This document shows, piece after piece, positions 54,709 through 63,979 of a stretch of 64,000 nt of DNA. The DNA is from Roseateles_B flavus. GTDB taxonomy: Bacteria; Pseudomonadota; Gammaproteobacteria; Burkholderiales; Burkholderiaceae_C. A model generated the notes under the pieces. That model was given only the letters and a program-made list of their open reading frames with translations, did not search any database and had not been told where the DNA came from. The position numbers and the translations under genes are program-made. The stretch spans positions 248,001 to 312,000 of the forward strand of contig NZ_JBDPZC010000004.1 in assembly GCF_039872765.1 (NCBI RefSeq), read 5' to 3'. Position 1 is the stretch's first letter. Each line of letters starts with the position of its first letter.

Positions 54709-54894
54709 ATGATGCTCTTCCGCCTCGTCTTCGGCCTGCTCCTGCTGGGCGCGCTGCTGTGCTTTGCGATGTACATCGGCACGCGCCAGCCCCTGTGGCG
54801 GCGGCGCGGGCAGCTGCTGGTCAAGTGGACGATCCTGGCGGCCTTCGGCTTCTTCGGCGTGCTGCTGCTGGAGCGTCTGGCCGTGATGCTCTGA
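54709..54894 (+). CDS. Small membrane protein, two helices
   Basis: 61 residues (or 60 from the second ATG), made of two hydrophobic helices (about 4-23 and 38-56) joined by a basic cytoplasmic loop (RQPLWRRRGQ). Downstream of lpxC by 20 bases, with AGGAAGGA before the start, so it is likely real and in the lpxC transcript. Not recognised. Confidence 0.7.
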   Translation: MMLFRLVFGLLLLGALLCFAMYIGTRQPLWRRRGQLLVKWTILAAFGFFGVLLLERLAVML

Positions 54895-54922
54895 GCGCGG
54901 GCGGCCGGGCAGGCCGCGCCGC

Positions 54923-56719
54923 TCATTCCTCCAGCGCCTGCAGCTGCACGAGCCGCTGGTAGATTCCGCCCTCGATGGTCATCAGCACGTCGTGCGTGCC
55001 CCGTTCGGCCAGGCGGCCGTGGTTGAGCACCAGGATCTGGTCCGCCTCGCGGATGGTGGAGAGCCGGTGCGCGATGGCGATCACGCTGACCTGGCCGTGC
55101 AGCTCGCGCAGGGCCTCGGAGATGAGGGCCTCGGTGGCGCTGTCGATGCTGGCCGTGGCCTCGTCCAGAAAGAGCACGCGCGGCGCGCCGGCCAGGGCGC
55201 GGGCCATGGCGATCAGCTGCTTCTGGCCGGTGGAGACCCGCGCGCCGCCTTCGCCCAGCAGGGTGTCGTAGCCCTGGGGCAGGGAGGCGATGTAGTCGTG
55301 GATGCGGGCCTGCCGCGCGGCGCGGACCATGGCTTCCTCGGAGATGTCCCGGCCCATGGTGATGTTCTCGCGCGCCGAGGCCGCCATCAGGTAGGGCTCC
55401 TGCGGGACCAGGCCCACGGCGTCGCGGAAGGCGGCGTCGGGGATGTGGGCCAGGGGCTGGCCGTCGATCAAGACCTGACCCTGCTGCGCCTGGTAGAAGC
55501 GCAGCAGCAGGGCCAGCAGGGTGCTCTTGCCCGAGCCCGTGTGGCCGACGATGCCGGTGAAGCTGCCCGCGGGGAAGCGCAGGTCCAGGTCCTTCAGCAC
55601 CCACAGGGGCTGGCCCTCGGCCGTGTCCTTGTAGGCGAAGCTCAGGCGCTGGACGCTCAGCTCGCCGCGCGTGATGTGCGCACCGTCCTGCTGCTGGCTG
55701 GCTTCGCCCGCTTCCTGCAGCAGCGCGCGCACCCGCGAGGCCGCCACCATGGACTGCTGCAGCTGGCCGAACTGCATGGTGATCTGGATCAGCGGCTCCA
55801 CCACTCGCGAGATGTAGCTCAGGAAGGCATAGAGCAGGCCCACCTCCATGGCCTCGCCCAGGCCGGCCACATGCAGGGCCTCGCGCTGGCCGAAGCCGTA
55901 GATGAGCGTGATGATCAGCAGCACGTTGAGCAGGTCCAGCGCCGGGCGCAGCAGCCAGGCATTGGCGCGCAGCTCGGACACGCGGGCCGCCCAGTGCCGG
56001 CCATTGGTCTGCTCGAAGCGCTGGGCAAAGCGCCCGGCCGCGCCGGTGGCCTGCAGCACGGCCATGCCGGCGAGGCTTTCGGCCATCTGGGCGTTGATGT
56101 CGGAGCGCAGCTCGCGTGCGCGCTGCACTGCCGGCGCGCTCCAGCGCTGGTAGAGCCAGATGATCAGCACGCTGGCCGGCACCAGGGCCAGCACGATCAG
56201 CATCAGGTGCCAGTCCAGCCAGGCCATGGCGGCCAGGGCGCCCAGGATCACGAGGCTGGAGTCCAGCATCACGTAGAGCACCTGGCGGTAGAGCTGGTTG
56301 ACGGCCTCGGTGTCGTTGGTGACGCGGCTCAGCAGCTGGCCCGAGATGGAGCGGTCGAAGAAGGCCATGGGCAGGCCCATGACGTGGGCGAAGACGCGGT
56401 CGCGCAGGCGCAGCACCGAGCGCCGGGCCACGCCGGCCATGCGGGTCAGCTGGGCATAGCGCACCCAGGAGGCCGTCCAGCCGCACAGCAGCAGGCCCGC
56501 CAGCAGCGCGGCCATGGCGGGCAGCTCGAACTGGCGCGGCAGCAGGTGCTCGTCGATGAAGCGCTTGCCCAGGGCCGGGCCCAGGGCCTCCAGGCCGGCG
56601 GCGATCAGCAGCCACAGCGCGCCCCAGCGCAGGCTGCGCTTCTCGGGGCGGGCCGCTTCCAGCAGCAGGCCGACGGCACGCCAGGGGCTCGGGGCCTTGT
56701 TCTTGTCCTCAGGCTGCAT
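54923..56719 (-). CDS. ABC exporter, fused membrane and ATPase domains (MdlB-like)
   Basis: 598 residues. Six-helix type IV membrane domain (about 15-320), then an ATPase with GHTGSGKST, the signature VSTGQKQLIAMARAL (degenerate, STGQK instead of SGGQ), Walker B VLFLDEATAS and AIAHRL. Start at 56719 (ATGCAGCCTGA) overlaps the end of the partner gene by 11 bases, with GGAGG upstream. The pair probably forms a heterodimeric multidrug or lipid exporter. A near copy of the dispersed motif encodes GQVLIDG. Confidence 0.92.
   Translation of the reverse strand: MQPEDKNKAPSPWRAVGLLLEAARPEKRSLRWGALWLLIAAGLEALGPALGKRFIDEHLLPRQFELPAMAALLAGLLLCGWTASWVRYAQLTRMAGVARRSVLRLRDRVFAHVMGLPMAFFDRSISGQLLSRVTNDTEAVNQLYRQVLYVMLDSSLVILGALAAMAWLDWHLMLIVLALVPASVLIIWLYQRWSAPAVQRARELRSDINAQMAESLAGMAVLQATGAAGRFAQRFEQTNGRHWAARVSELRANAWLLRPALDLLNVLLIITLIYGFGQREALHVAGLGEAMEVGLLYAFLSYISRVVEPLIQITMQFGQLQQSMVAASRVRALLQEAGEASQQQDGAHITRGELSVQRLSFAYKDTAEGQPLWVLKDLDLRFPAGSFTGIVGHTGSGKSTLLALLLRFYQAQQGQVLIDGQPLAHIPDAAFRDAVGLVPQEPYLMAASARENITMGRDISEEAMVRAARQARIHDYIASLPQGYDTLLGEGGARVSTGQKQLIAMARALAGAPRVLFLDEATASIDSATEALISEALRELHGQVSVIAIAHRLSTIREADQILVLNHGRLAERGTHDVLMTIEGGIYQRLVQLQALEE
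55468..55482 (-). repeat. Dispersed motif, 13 of 14 (minus orientation)
   Basis: TCAAGACCTGACCCT in the MdlB-like exporter gene; encodes GQVL on the minus strand. Confidence 0.55.
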
Positions 56720-58460
56720 CGAGCGAGGCCTCCAGTTGTTGATAGCGCCACTGCGCGGCATACCAGCCACCCAGGGCCAGCAGGGCCTCGTGGGTGCCGC
56801 GCTCGACGATGCGGCCGGCCTTCAGCACCACGATCTCGTCCGCTTCCATCACGGCGCTGAGGCGGTGGCTCACCACCACCAGGCCGCGCTCGGGATGCTG
56901 CCGGCGCAGCTCGCGCAGGTGAGACAGGATCTGGGTCTCGGTGCCGGTGTCCACGGCGGAGAGGGCGTCGTCCAGCATCAGCAGGGGCGCCTCGCTGAGC
57001 AGGGCGCGGGCGATGGCCACGCGCTGGCGCTGGCCTCCCGAGAGCGTCACGCCGCGCTCGCCCACCAGGGTCTCGTAGCCCTGGGGCAGGGCGGCGATGT
57101 CCTCGTGCACCGCGGCCAGGCGAGCCACCTGCTCGATGGCCTCGCGGCCGGCCTCGGGGCGGGCCAGGGCGATGTTCTCGGCGATGGAGGCCGAAAAGAG
57201 GAAGGGCTCCTGCGGCACCCAGGCCAGGCCGCGGCGCAGGGCCTCCAGGCGCACGTCCACCAGGGGCAGCTGGCCCAGCAAGACCTGACCCTCGCTCGGC
57301 TCGAACTGCCGCAGCAGCAGCTTCAGCAGGGTGGACTTGCCCGAGCCGGTGGGGCCCACGATGCCCAGGGTGCGGCCGGGCGCCAGGCTCAGGCTGATGT
57401 CGCACAGCGCCTGGCGCTCGCTGCCGGGGTAGCCGAAGCCCAGGCTCTGCAAATGCAGGGGCACCTCGGTGGGCATGGCCAGGCGGCCGCCGTCGTGCAG
57501 GCTCAGCGGTGCGTCCAGCACGGGCTGCAGGCGCCCCCAGGCGGCGCGGCCGCGCTCCAGCAGGGACAGCACCCAGCCCGCCGCGAACATCGGCCAGATC
57601 AGCTGGCCCAGGTACATGGTGAAGCTGGTCAGCTGGCCGATGCTGAGCTCCTGGCGGGCCACCAGCCAGCCGCCCAGGCCCAGGGCGATGACGGTGGCCG
57701 CCGTCAGCGCCATGCCCACCGCAGGCTCGTAGGCGGCCTCCCAGCGCTGGGCGCGGAAGGCGGCCTCGCCGGCGTGGTCGGCCAGCTCATGGAACTGGCG
57801 GCCGGCCCGCGGAATCAGGCCCAGGGCGCGCAGGGTTCGCACACCGGCCAGGCTTTCCTGGGCATGCTGGTTGAGGCTGGAGAAGCGGGCGAGCGAGTCT
57901 TTCCAGGCCAGATGCACATGGTTGGAGATGAACCAGAAGGCCAGGGCCATCAGCGGGAAGGGAAGCAGGGCGGCAAGGCCCAGGCGCCAGTCCACGCCCA
58001 GGGTCATCATGCCGAGCACCAGGATCAGGGTGAGGCTGCCGTCGAAGGCGGCCAGCAGGGCCTCGCCGGCGGCCATCTCGACGGCGTCGATGTCATTGGT
58101 GGCCAGGGCCATGAGGTCGCCGGTGCGCTGGGCCTGGAAGAAGGCCGGGCCCTGCAGGGTCATGCGCTCATAGAGCCGGGTGCGCAGCTCGCGCCCGAGG
58201 CGGTAGGCCGCCGCGAAGAGCTGCAGCCGCCAGCCCACGCGCAGCAGATAGATGGACAGGCCCGCCGCCAGCAGCAGGCCCAGCTGCATCAGCAGGTCCG
58301 GGCCCTGCAGCCGGCCCTGGGCCAGGCCGTCGACCAGATGGCCCACCTGGCGCGGAATCCAGACGGTCAGCAGGGCGATGCTGGCCAGCATCACGGCGGA
58401 CGAGGCATAGGCACGCCAGTGCCGGGCCACGAAGGCCGAAAGAAGGCGGGAGAGTGTCAT
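56709..58460 (-). CDS. ABC exporter, fused membrane and ATPase domains (MdlA-like)
   Basis: 583 residues. Six-helix membrane domain, then an ATPase with GPTGSGKST, a canonical signature LSGGQRQRVAIARAL, Walker B LLMLDDALSAVDT and VVSHRL. Walker B carries Asp-Asp (DDALS) rather than Asp-Glu, so the catalytic glutamate is replaced in this subunit; its partner has DEATAS. This matches heterodimeric exporters with one degenerate ATP site. The upstream gene of the pair. Confidence 0.92.
   Translation of the reverse strand: MTLSRLLSAFVARHWRAYASSAVMLASIALLTVWIPRQVGHLVDGLAQGRLQGPDLLMQLGLLLAAGLSIYLLRVGWRLQLFAAAYRLGRELRTRLYERMTLQGPAFFQAQRTGDLMALATNDIDAVEMAAGEALLAAFDGSLTLILVLGMMTLGVDWRLGLAALLPFPLMALAFWFISNHVHLAWKDSLARFSSLNQHAQESLAGVRTLRALGLIPRAGRQFHELADHAGEAAFRAQRWEAAYEPAVGMALTAATVIALGLGGWLVARQELSIGQLTSFTMYLGQLIWPMFAAGWVLSLLERGRAAWGRLQPVLDAPLSLHDGGRLAMPTEVPLHLQSLGFGYPGSERQALCDISLSLAPGRTLGIVGPTGSGKSTLLKLLLRQFEPSEGQVLLGQLPLVDVRLEALRRGLAWVPQEPFLFSASIAENIALARPEAGREAIEQVARLAAVHEDIAALPQGYETLVGERGVTLSGGQRQRVAIARALLSEAPLLMLDDALSAVDTGTETQILSHLRELRRQHPERGLVVVSHRLSAVMEADEIVVLKAGRIVERGTHEALLALGGWYAAQWRYQQLEASLDAA
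57278..57292 (-). repeat. Dispersed 14-bp motif, exact copy (minus orientation)
   Basis: GCAAGACCTGACCCT in the MdlA-like exporter gene; encodes EGQVLL on the minus strand. Confidence 0.7.
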
Positions 58461-58738
58461 GGGGGGCGGAGCTTAAGCGCATCCGGCAAGCGCGTGCGCC
58501 GCTCATTGTGCCAAGGCCGCTCAGACGCATCCAAAGGTGACACCGCCCGGCCAAGCCCGGGTCGAGGGCGCGGGCTGTTGCCTGGCTTCCACATGGTTTG
58601 CCCCAGGGCGCGGCGGGCCGCTGGCGCCCCGGCATGGGGCGTCACGGGCTGCGTTCCCGGGCGATGCCCCTGGGCACGGCACTTGCCTGCCTCCGCCCCT
58701 GCGTCAGCTTGACGCAGGGCAGGATCGGCGCAGGCCAG

Positions 58739-58753
58739 GCAAGACCCGACCCC
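58739..58753 (-). repeat. Dispersed motif, one mismatch (minus orientation)
   Basis: GCAAGACCCGACCCC; differs from the exact motif only by C for T in the middle. Confidence 0.45.
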
Positions 58754-58761
58754 GCTAGTTC

Positions 58762-58779
58762 TGACACGTGAATTTGTCA
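58762..58779. promoter_or_regulatory. Dyad TGACA-N8-TGTCA upstream of the nuclease
   Basis: TGACA (58762-58766) and TGTCA (58775-58779) are inverted with an 8-base spacer, a plausible regulator site. The start of the nuclease gene is about 360 bases downstream, so a long leader would be needed. Confidence 0.35.
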
Positions 58780-59138
58780 CAAGCGCTCGCTAGCATGCGC
58801 CTGCGTCGTGGCAGAGGTTGTGGGCCGGGCGCGAACCGTGCCACACAGAGGCACCCATGGCGAGCCATGGGATTTCAAGACGGGAACGGACTGAGGAAGG
58901 ATCGAGGAAGGGCCGGACGAGCCAGGGGCGTGCCTGCGGGCAGGGCCAGGAGAGCGCAAACCTTTGCGACTCCCGGTCACCGCAAAGGCTTGCCTCCGTG
59001 CGTCGCCTGCCTTTCGCGTGCTGTCCTGCGGTCTTCATGCGGCGTCCCTGCCGCCCTGGCTTGCGGATCCCCGGCGGCCCCGGGGGGCCTCTCCTGTGCA
59101 CGACGGTCTACCCCCTAGCAGCACACGAGATGCAAACC

Positions 59139-62100
59139 ATGAAGCTCAAACCCTTGGCATTCCTGCTGGCCGCGGCCTTCGCCGCGCCGGCGGCCCTGGC
59201 CTCGCCCAGCGGCGTCGTGATCAGCCAGATCTACGGCGCAGGTGGCAACAGCGGCGCCACCTACAAGAACGACTACATCGAGATCTTCAACGCGGGCGCC
59301 AGCGCGGTGAACGTCGGCGGCTGGTCCGTCCAGTACGCCTCCTCGGGCGGCAGCAGCTGGCAGGTGACCGGCATCCCCGCCGGCACCCAGCTGCAGGCGG
59401 GCCAGTACCTGCTGATCAGGCAGCAGGCCGGCGCGGGCGGCACGGTGGACGTGCCGGGCGACGTCAATGGCAACATCCCCATGTCCGCCACGGCGGGCAA
59501 GGTGGCCCTGGTGCGCAGCACGGCGGCCCTGAGCGGCACGAACCCGGCCGGGGTCGAGGACATCGTCAGCTTCGGCAGCGCCGCCACGCCCACCGAGGGC
59601 TCGCCCACGCCCACGCTGAGCGCCAGCAGCGCCGCCTTCCGCGCGGCCGAGGGCTGCACGGACAGCAACAACAACAGCGCCGACTTCAGCCTCGCCGCGC
59701 CCCTGCCGCGCAACAGCGCCAGCCCCTTCAAGGCCTGCGGCGGCACGCCCGTGGCCCAGCCCATCGTGCCCAGCTGCCCGGACGGCAACGCCACCTCGGG
59801 CAGCACCAGCACCCTGAGCGTCACGGCCGCCGATGCCGACAGCATCGTCAACGCCGCCAGCATCGTGGGCAGTTGGCCTGCCGGCATCACCCTGGGCAGC
59901 TTCAGCGCTGCGGGCAGTGTCGGCGGCACGGCCAGCCAGTCGGTGCGCGTGGACAGCAGCGTGCTGCCCGGCCTCTACAGCCTCAGCCTGGACTGGAGCA
60001 ATGACGGCGGCCAGCACGCCAGCTGCAGCTTCAAGGTCAATGTCAGCGGCCCGGTGCCCGTCTACAAGATCCAGGGCAACGGCGCCACGAGCCCCTACGC
60101 GGGCCAGACGGTGACGACCCGCGGCGTGGTCACCAAGCTCAACAGCAACGGCTTCTTCCTGCAGGACCCGGTGGGCGACGGCGACCCCACGACCTCGGAC
60201 GGCATCTTCGTCTTCACCAGCACCGCGCCTACCGTGAGCGTGGGCCAGCTCATCCAGCTCAACGCCAAGGTGGCCGAGTTCAACGTGGGCGCCGCCGGCA
60301 ATGCCGGCACCCTGGCTCGCCCCCTGACCCAGCTGACCTCGCCCAGCGGCATCGTGGTGCAGGGCAGCGGCTATGCCGTCACGCCCGTGGAGGTGGACCT
60401 GGCCACGCTGCCGGCCGATGGCCTGGAAGCCTATGAAGGCATGGTCGTGACCCTGCGCGGCCCGCTGACCGTGCAGCAGAACTACTTCCTGGGCCGCTTC
60501 GGCCAACTGACCCTGGCCGCCGGTGGCCGCCTGCTCACGCCGACCAACGTGCTGCCCGCCGGTCCCGACGCCCTCGCGCTGAAGGCCGACAACCTGCGCC
60601 GCGCCATCATCCTGGACGACGGCACCTCGCTGCAGAATCCCAATCCCACGCCTTTCATGGCCGCGGACGGCACGGTGCGTGCGGGGGACACCCTGGCCAC
60701 GCTCACCGGCGTGATCGACTACGGCCTGGCCACCAGCAGCAGCGGCGGCGCCGGCTCCTACAAGATCCACCCGCTGGCGGCCCCGGACTTCGCGCGCACC
60801 AACCCGCGCACGGCCACGCCGCAGGTGACCGGCGGCAATGTGCGCATCGCCAGCGCCAACGTGCTGAACTTCTTCACCACCTTCACCAATGGCCAGACCT
60901 TCGACGGCAAGACCGGCCAGGGCTGCTCGCTGGGTGGCTCGGTCTCGGCCAGCAACTGCCGCGGCGCGGACAGCCTGGCCGAGTTCCAGCGCCAGCGCGC
61001 CAAGATCGTGGCCAACCTCGCCGGCCTCAACGCCGATGTGGTGGGCCTGATGGAGATCCAGAACAACGGCAACACCGCGCTGCAGCACCTGGTGGATTCG
61101 CTCAACGCGCAGGTCGGCGCCGGCACCTATGCCATCGTGCCCACCCCCGCCCAGGGCACGGGCGACGATGCCATCCGCGTGGCCATGATCTACAAGCCGG
61201 GCAAGCTGACGCTCAACGGCGTGCCCATCTCGGACCCGGACGACGTCAACAACCGACCCCCGCTGGCCCAGGGCTTCCTGCTGGCCAATGGCGAGAAGTT
61301 CTCGGTGATCGTCAACCACCTGAAGTCCAAGGGCAGCTGCCCCTCCTCGGGCCCGGACGTGGACGACGGCCTGCAGGGCTGCTGGACGGCCACGCGCGTC
61401 AAGCAGGCGCAGCGCCTGAAGACCTTCCTGGGCACGGTGAAGAGCAGCTTCGGCACGCCGCAGGTGGTGATGCTGGGTGACTTCAACGCCTACGCCAAGG
61501 AAGATCCCATCCTCGCGCTGACCAGCGACGGCAGCATCGTCGACCAGGTCGGCCGCTTCGATCCGGCGGACTACTCCTATGTCTTCGACGCCATGGCCGG
61601 CCGCCTGGACCACGGCTTCAGCACGCTGGAGCTGAGTCCCAAGGTGGTGTACGCGACCTCCTGGCACATCAATGCCGACGAGCCCACCATCATCGACTAC
61701 AACCTGGAGTTCAAGCAGCCGGCCTGCGCCAGCTGCGGCCCGGACTACTACACGCCCACCGCGTTCAAGAGCTCGGACCACGACCCCATGGTGATGGGCT
61801 TGGACCTGAGCAAGCGCTTCACCGGCACCGCGGGCAATGACACGATCGTCGGCACTGACGGCGACGACGTCATCGAAGGCGGCCTGGGCCGCGACACGCT
61901 GACCGGCGGCAAGGGCCGCGACCAGTTTGTCTTCCGCACCGGCGCCGATGGCGTGGACACCATCACCGACTTCACGCCCGGCGAGGACCTGCTGGTCTTC
62001 ACCGAGCTGCTGAAGAACGTGGGCATCAGCAGCGCGGACCCGCTGGGCCAGGGCTTCATCACCTGCACGCCGTCCTCGGGCAGCGCCCTGATCGGCTACG

Positions 62101-62198
62101 ACCCGGACGGTGCGGTGGGCACGGCCAAGTCGCGCCCCGTGGTCCTGCTCAAGGGCCTGGGCTGCAGCGCCGTGACGCCGGCCATCTTCAAGTTCTGA
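59139..62198 (+). CDS. Secreted ExeM/NucH-like nuclease with lamin-tail and RTX repeats
   Basis: About 1019 residues. Signal peptide to about residue 21 (AAPAALA), then a lamin-tail domain (VVISQIYGAGGNSGATYKND ... DYIEIFNAG, GWSVQY). A middle region of beta domains includes an OB-like segment (YAGQTVTTRGVVT). The endonuclease/exonuclease/phosphatase domain runs from about 565 to 890: NVLNFF, LMEIQN, NHLKSKG, LGDFNAY and SSDHDPM. C-terminal hemolysin-type calcium repeats (GTAGNDTIVGTDGDDVIEGG, about 897-935) suggest calcium-dependent folding and type I secretion, although a signal peptide is also present. I chose ATG 59139; ATG 59130 is in frame. Probably scavenges extracellular DNA. Confidence 0.9.
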   Translation: MKLKPLAFLLAAAFAAPAALASPSGVVISQIYGAGGNSGATYKNDYIEIFNAGASAVNVGGWSVQYASSGGSSWQVTGIPAGTQLQAGQYLLIRQQAGAGGTVDVPGDVNGNIPMSATAGKVALVRSTAALSGTNPAGVEDIVSFGSAATPTEGSPTPTLSASSAAFRAAEGCTDSNNNSADFSLAAPLPRNSASPFKACGGTPVAQPIVPSCPDGNATSGSTSTLSVTAADADSIVNAASIVGSWPAGITLGSFSAAGSVGGTASQSVRVDSSVLPGLYSLSLDWSNDGGQHASCSFKVNVSGPVPVYKIQGNGATSPYAGQTVTTRGVVTKLNSNGFFLQDPVGDGDPTTSDGIFVFTSTAPTVSVGQLIQLNAKVAEFNVGAAGNAGTLARPLTQLTSPSGIVVQGSGYAVTPVEVDLATLPADGLEAYEGMVVTLRGPLTVQQNYFLGRFGQLTLAAGGRLLTPTNVLPAGPDALALKADNLRRAIILDDGTSLQNPNPTPFMAADGTVRAGDTLATLTGVIDYGLATSSSGGAGSYKIHPLAAPDFARTNPRTATPQVTGGNVRIASANVLNFFTTFTNGQTFDGKTGQGCSLGGSVSASNCRGADSLAEFQRQRAKIVANLAGLNADVVGLMEIQNNGNTALQHLVDSLNAQVGAGTYAIVPTPAQGTGDDAIRVAMIYKPGKLTLNGVPISDPDDVNNRPPLAQGFLLANGEKFSVIVNHLKSKGSCPSSGPDVDDGLQGCWTATRVKQAQRLKTFLGTVKSSFGTPQVVMLGDFNAYAKEDPILALTSDGSIVDQVGRFDPADYSYVFDAMAGRLDHGFSTLELSPKVVYATSWHINADEPTIIDYNLEFKQPACASCGPDYYTPTAFKSSDHDPMVMGLDLSKRFTGTAGNDTIVGTDGDDVIEGGLGRDTLTGGKGRDQFVFRTGADGVDTITDFTPGEDLLVFTELLKNVGISSADPLGQGFITCTPSSGSALIGYDPDGAVGTAKSRPVVLLKGLGCSAVTPAIFKF

Positions 62199-62215
62199 AC
62201 CCTGAGGGATCCATC

Positions 62216-62719
62216 ATGAAAACAATCGCATCACTGATCGCCGGCGCCGCACTGACGGCCGGCCTGAGCCTGGGCGCGCAGGCGGCGCCCGTCAGCAAGA
62301 CCTTCGAGGGCCTGATCGATGCCGGCCCGCTGCTCAACGAGAGCTTCAGCGGCTTCTTCAGCTATGACGATGCCGCCCTGAGCTTCAGCGGCTTCGAGTC
62401 CGTGGCACTGAGCAGCTTCGGCCTCGATTTCCTGGGCGCCAGCCACGGCCTCAACGCCACGGCCACGGCCGACTTCCAGGACGGCATCTTCCTCGGCCTG
62501 AGCTACCTGGACGGCACGCCGGACTGGAGCCTCAGCTTCACCTCCGGCTCGTTTGACAGCAGCGATGCCTATCTGCACTACAGCCTGAAGGGCGGGGTGG
62601 AGAGCAGCGGGGCCTACACGGTGAAAGACGCGGCCTCGGCCGTGCCGGAGCCGGCGAGCCTGGCGTTGAGCCTGCTCGCGCTGGGCGGGGTGGCCCTGGT
62701 GAGGCGGCGCAAGGGCTGA
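62216..62719 (+). CDS. PEP-CTERM sorting-domain protein
   Basis: 167 residues. A signal peptide (SLIAGAALTAGLSLGAQA) and a C-terminal VPEPASLALSLLALGGVALVRRRKG-type tail (VPEP, helix, RRR) are the PEP-CTERM pattern, processed by exosortase. The body is Ser/Gly/Phe-rich and beta-like. Proteins of this type are surface or matrix proteins in EPS-making bacteria. It starts 17 bases after the nuclease and shares its transcript up to the terminator. Confidence 0.92.
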   Translation: MKTIASLIAGAALTAGLSLGAQAAPVSKTFEGLIDAGPLLNESFSGFFSYDDAALSFSGFESVALSSFGLDFLGASHGLNATATADFQDGIFLGLSYLDGTPDWSLSFTSGSFDSSDAYLHYSLKGGVESSGAYTVKDAASAVPEPASLALSLLALGGVALVRRRKG

Positions 62720-62740
62720 TCGAGTCAGCTGATTGCCTGG

Positions 62741-62766
62741 AGGGCGCCGCTTGCGGCGCCCTTTTT
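62741..62766 (+). terminator. Intrinsic terminator after the PEP-CTERM gene
   Basis: AGGGCGCCGC, loop TTGC, GGCGCCCT then TTTT. A strong GC stem, also able to serve the convergent gene at 62770. Confidence 0.92.
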
Positions 62767-62769
62767 GCG

Positions 62770-63099
62770 TCAGGCCTGGCCCCAGTGGTTCCCGGCGAGG
62801 CCCGCCAGCCAGAGAAGAAGCCCTGCTACGGCCGCAAGAACCGTCGTGGGGGTCTCCCGGCCCGTCCCTTCGATGAACGACAGCGGGAAGGTCAGGCAGT
62901 CCAGGAGGTAGTGCTTGGGGCTGGCGCCACCCCCCAGAAACATCAACCCCAGGCCGGCCCCTTCAAGCGCGGAGAAGTGCTCTCCCCGGTAGAACGAGGC
63001 ACCGGCCCAGACCAGGCTGGCCCCCGAGGCTGCAATGAAGAGCCCGCAAAGAAGGAACTCGACGACGTCATACTCCGGGTGATCGCGCATGGCGGTCAT
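62770..63099 (-). CDS. Small membrane protein, unknown
   Basis: 109 residues from ATG 63099 (or 106 from ATG 63090). Two to three hydrophobic segments: EFLLCGLFIAASGASLVWAG, a glycine-rich GAGLGLMFLGGG, and a C-terminal VLAAVAGLLLWLAGLAG. The frame stays open upstream but the added residues look like noise. Not recognised. Confidence 0.6.
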   Translation of the reverse strand: MTAMRDHPEYDVVEFLLCGLFIAASGASLVWAGASFYRGEHFSALEGAGLGLMFLGGGASPKHYLLDCLTFPLSFIEGTGRETPTTVLAAVAGLLLWLAGLAGNHWGQA

Positions 63100-63376
63100 T
63101 CTGCCGCAGCGTCGGCGCCGGCCCACTGGCAGAATGCCGCGACAACGCAGGCAAAGCGCCAGACCCCCCTTACCGCCACCTTTGAAGGCGAGATCCTCCT
63201 GGATGAGCGGGATGACGGAAGGCCCGCGTGGCCGCTTCGCTCGGGCGAGTGGCGCACCGTTCTTTCTGCTTGCGTCGTTGTCTCCTCCCGCGAGAGCCAA
63301 GGACGAGGACTGAAGCCCACGGCTGGATACGCTGATCTCTTCCCCGTACTTTCGAAACGAGGTGCCCATCGCCACC

Positions 63377-63814
63377 ATGGAAATTGCCAGCAACGACAGC
63401 CACTTCTTTCTGCGCTTCGAGCAGATGCTGACGCCCCGCTCCGTCTTTGAGGCCCAGGGCGAAGCGCATGAAGCGATTGACCTGCGGCTCGTGCAGTCGA
63501 TCGATGAACTGCTGGTCCCGTCCTTGGGGAAATGGGAAGGGTCTGGCTCCTGGTTCCATCAGCTGGACTTCTATGGTGATGGGGTTCGATCTCTCACGTT
63601 CAGCCGCACCGTCTTTCCCTACGATCAAATTCGGCGCCTGCAAGCGCTGCTGCAGGGGGAGCACGCACCGTTTTGCATCCTGTGCATTGCGACGGACAAG
63701 CTGTCGCCTGCCAATGATGAGAGGGCGAGCGAGGCTGGCGATGACTATCTCGCAATCTTCGCGGAGCGCTTGCTGGCGACCAAGCCCCTTGCCGTGCAGT
63801 GCCCCAATGGGTAA
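63377..63814 (+). CDS. Hypothetical soluble protein
   Basis: 145 residues from ATG 63377 (a GTG at 63362 is in frame, with AGGTG near it). No signal peptide or membrane segment. Acidic, with aromatic-rich stretches (DSHFFLRFEQML, GSWFHQLDFYGDG) and one pair of cysteines (FCILC). Composition is somewhat lower in G+C than the core genes. I do not recognise it; short acidic proteins of this style can be immunity proteins, but nothing nearby supports that. A copy of the dispersed motif follows the stop directly. Confidence 0.55.
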   Translation: MEIASNDSHFFLRFEQMLTPRSVFEAQGEAHEAIDLRLVQSIDELLVPSLGKWEGSGSWFHQLDFYGDGVRSLTFSRTVFPYDQIRRLQALLQGEHAPFCILCIATDKLSPANDERASEAGDDYLAIFAERLLATKPLAVQCPNG

Positions 63815-63826
63815 AGACCTGACCCC
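63812..63826 (-). repeat. Dispersed motif, 12 of 14 (minus orientation)
   Basis: TAAAGACCTGACCCC; begins at the stop codon of the hypothetical gene. Confidence 0.5.
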
Positions 63827-63979
63827 CGGCGCAAGAACTGATCACGTCCGCTGACCGCGAGGAGGGTGCTGCATGCGGCGCCCATTTTCCTTCTTCGATG
63901 CGCCCTCCCCAAACTTTCGCCACCCTCGGCAGCACTGGCTACATTGCGGCGGATTCGAGGCTTCGCAGGGCAAGGTGCC

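Larger units (their letters stand above)
58461..59138. other. Intergenic control region between ABC exporter and nuclease genes
   Basis: About 680 bases with no convincing gene. It holds a near copy of the dispersed motif (58739-58753) and a dyad at 58762-58779. Everything needed to express the secreted nuclease must lie here. Confidence 0.5.

Noticed and set aside
58755..58785. A Pho box upstream of the nuclease (CTGACAC and TTGTCAC)
   Set aside because: The two 7-mers are spaced 13 bases apart rather than 11 and the first is poorly matched; kept only as a dyad.
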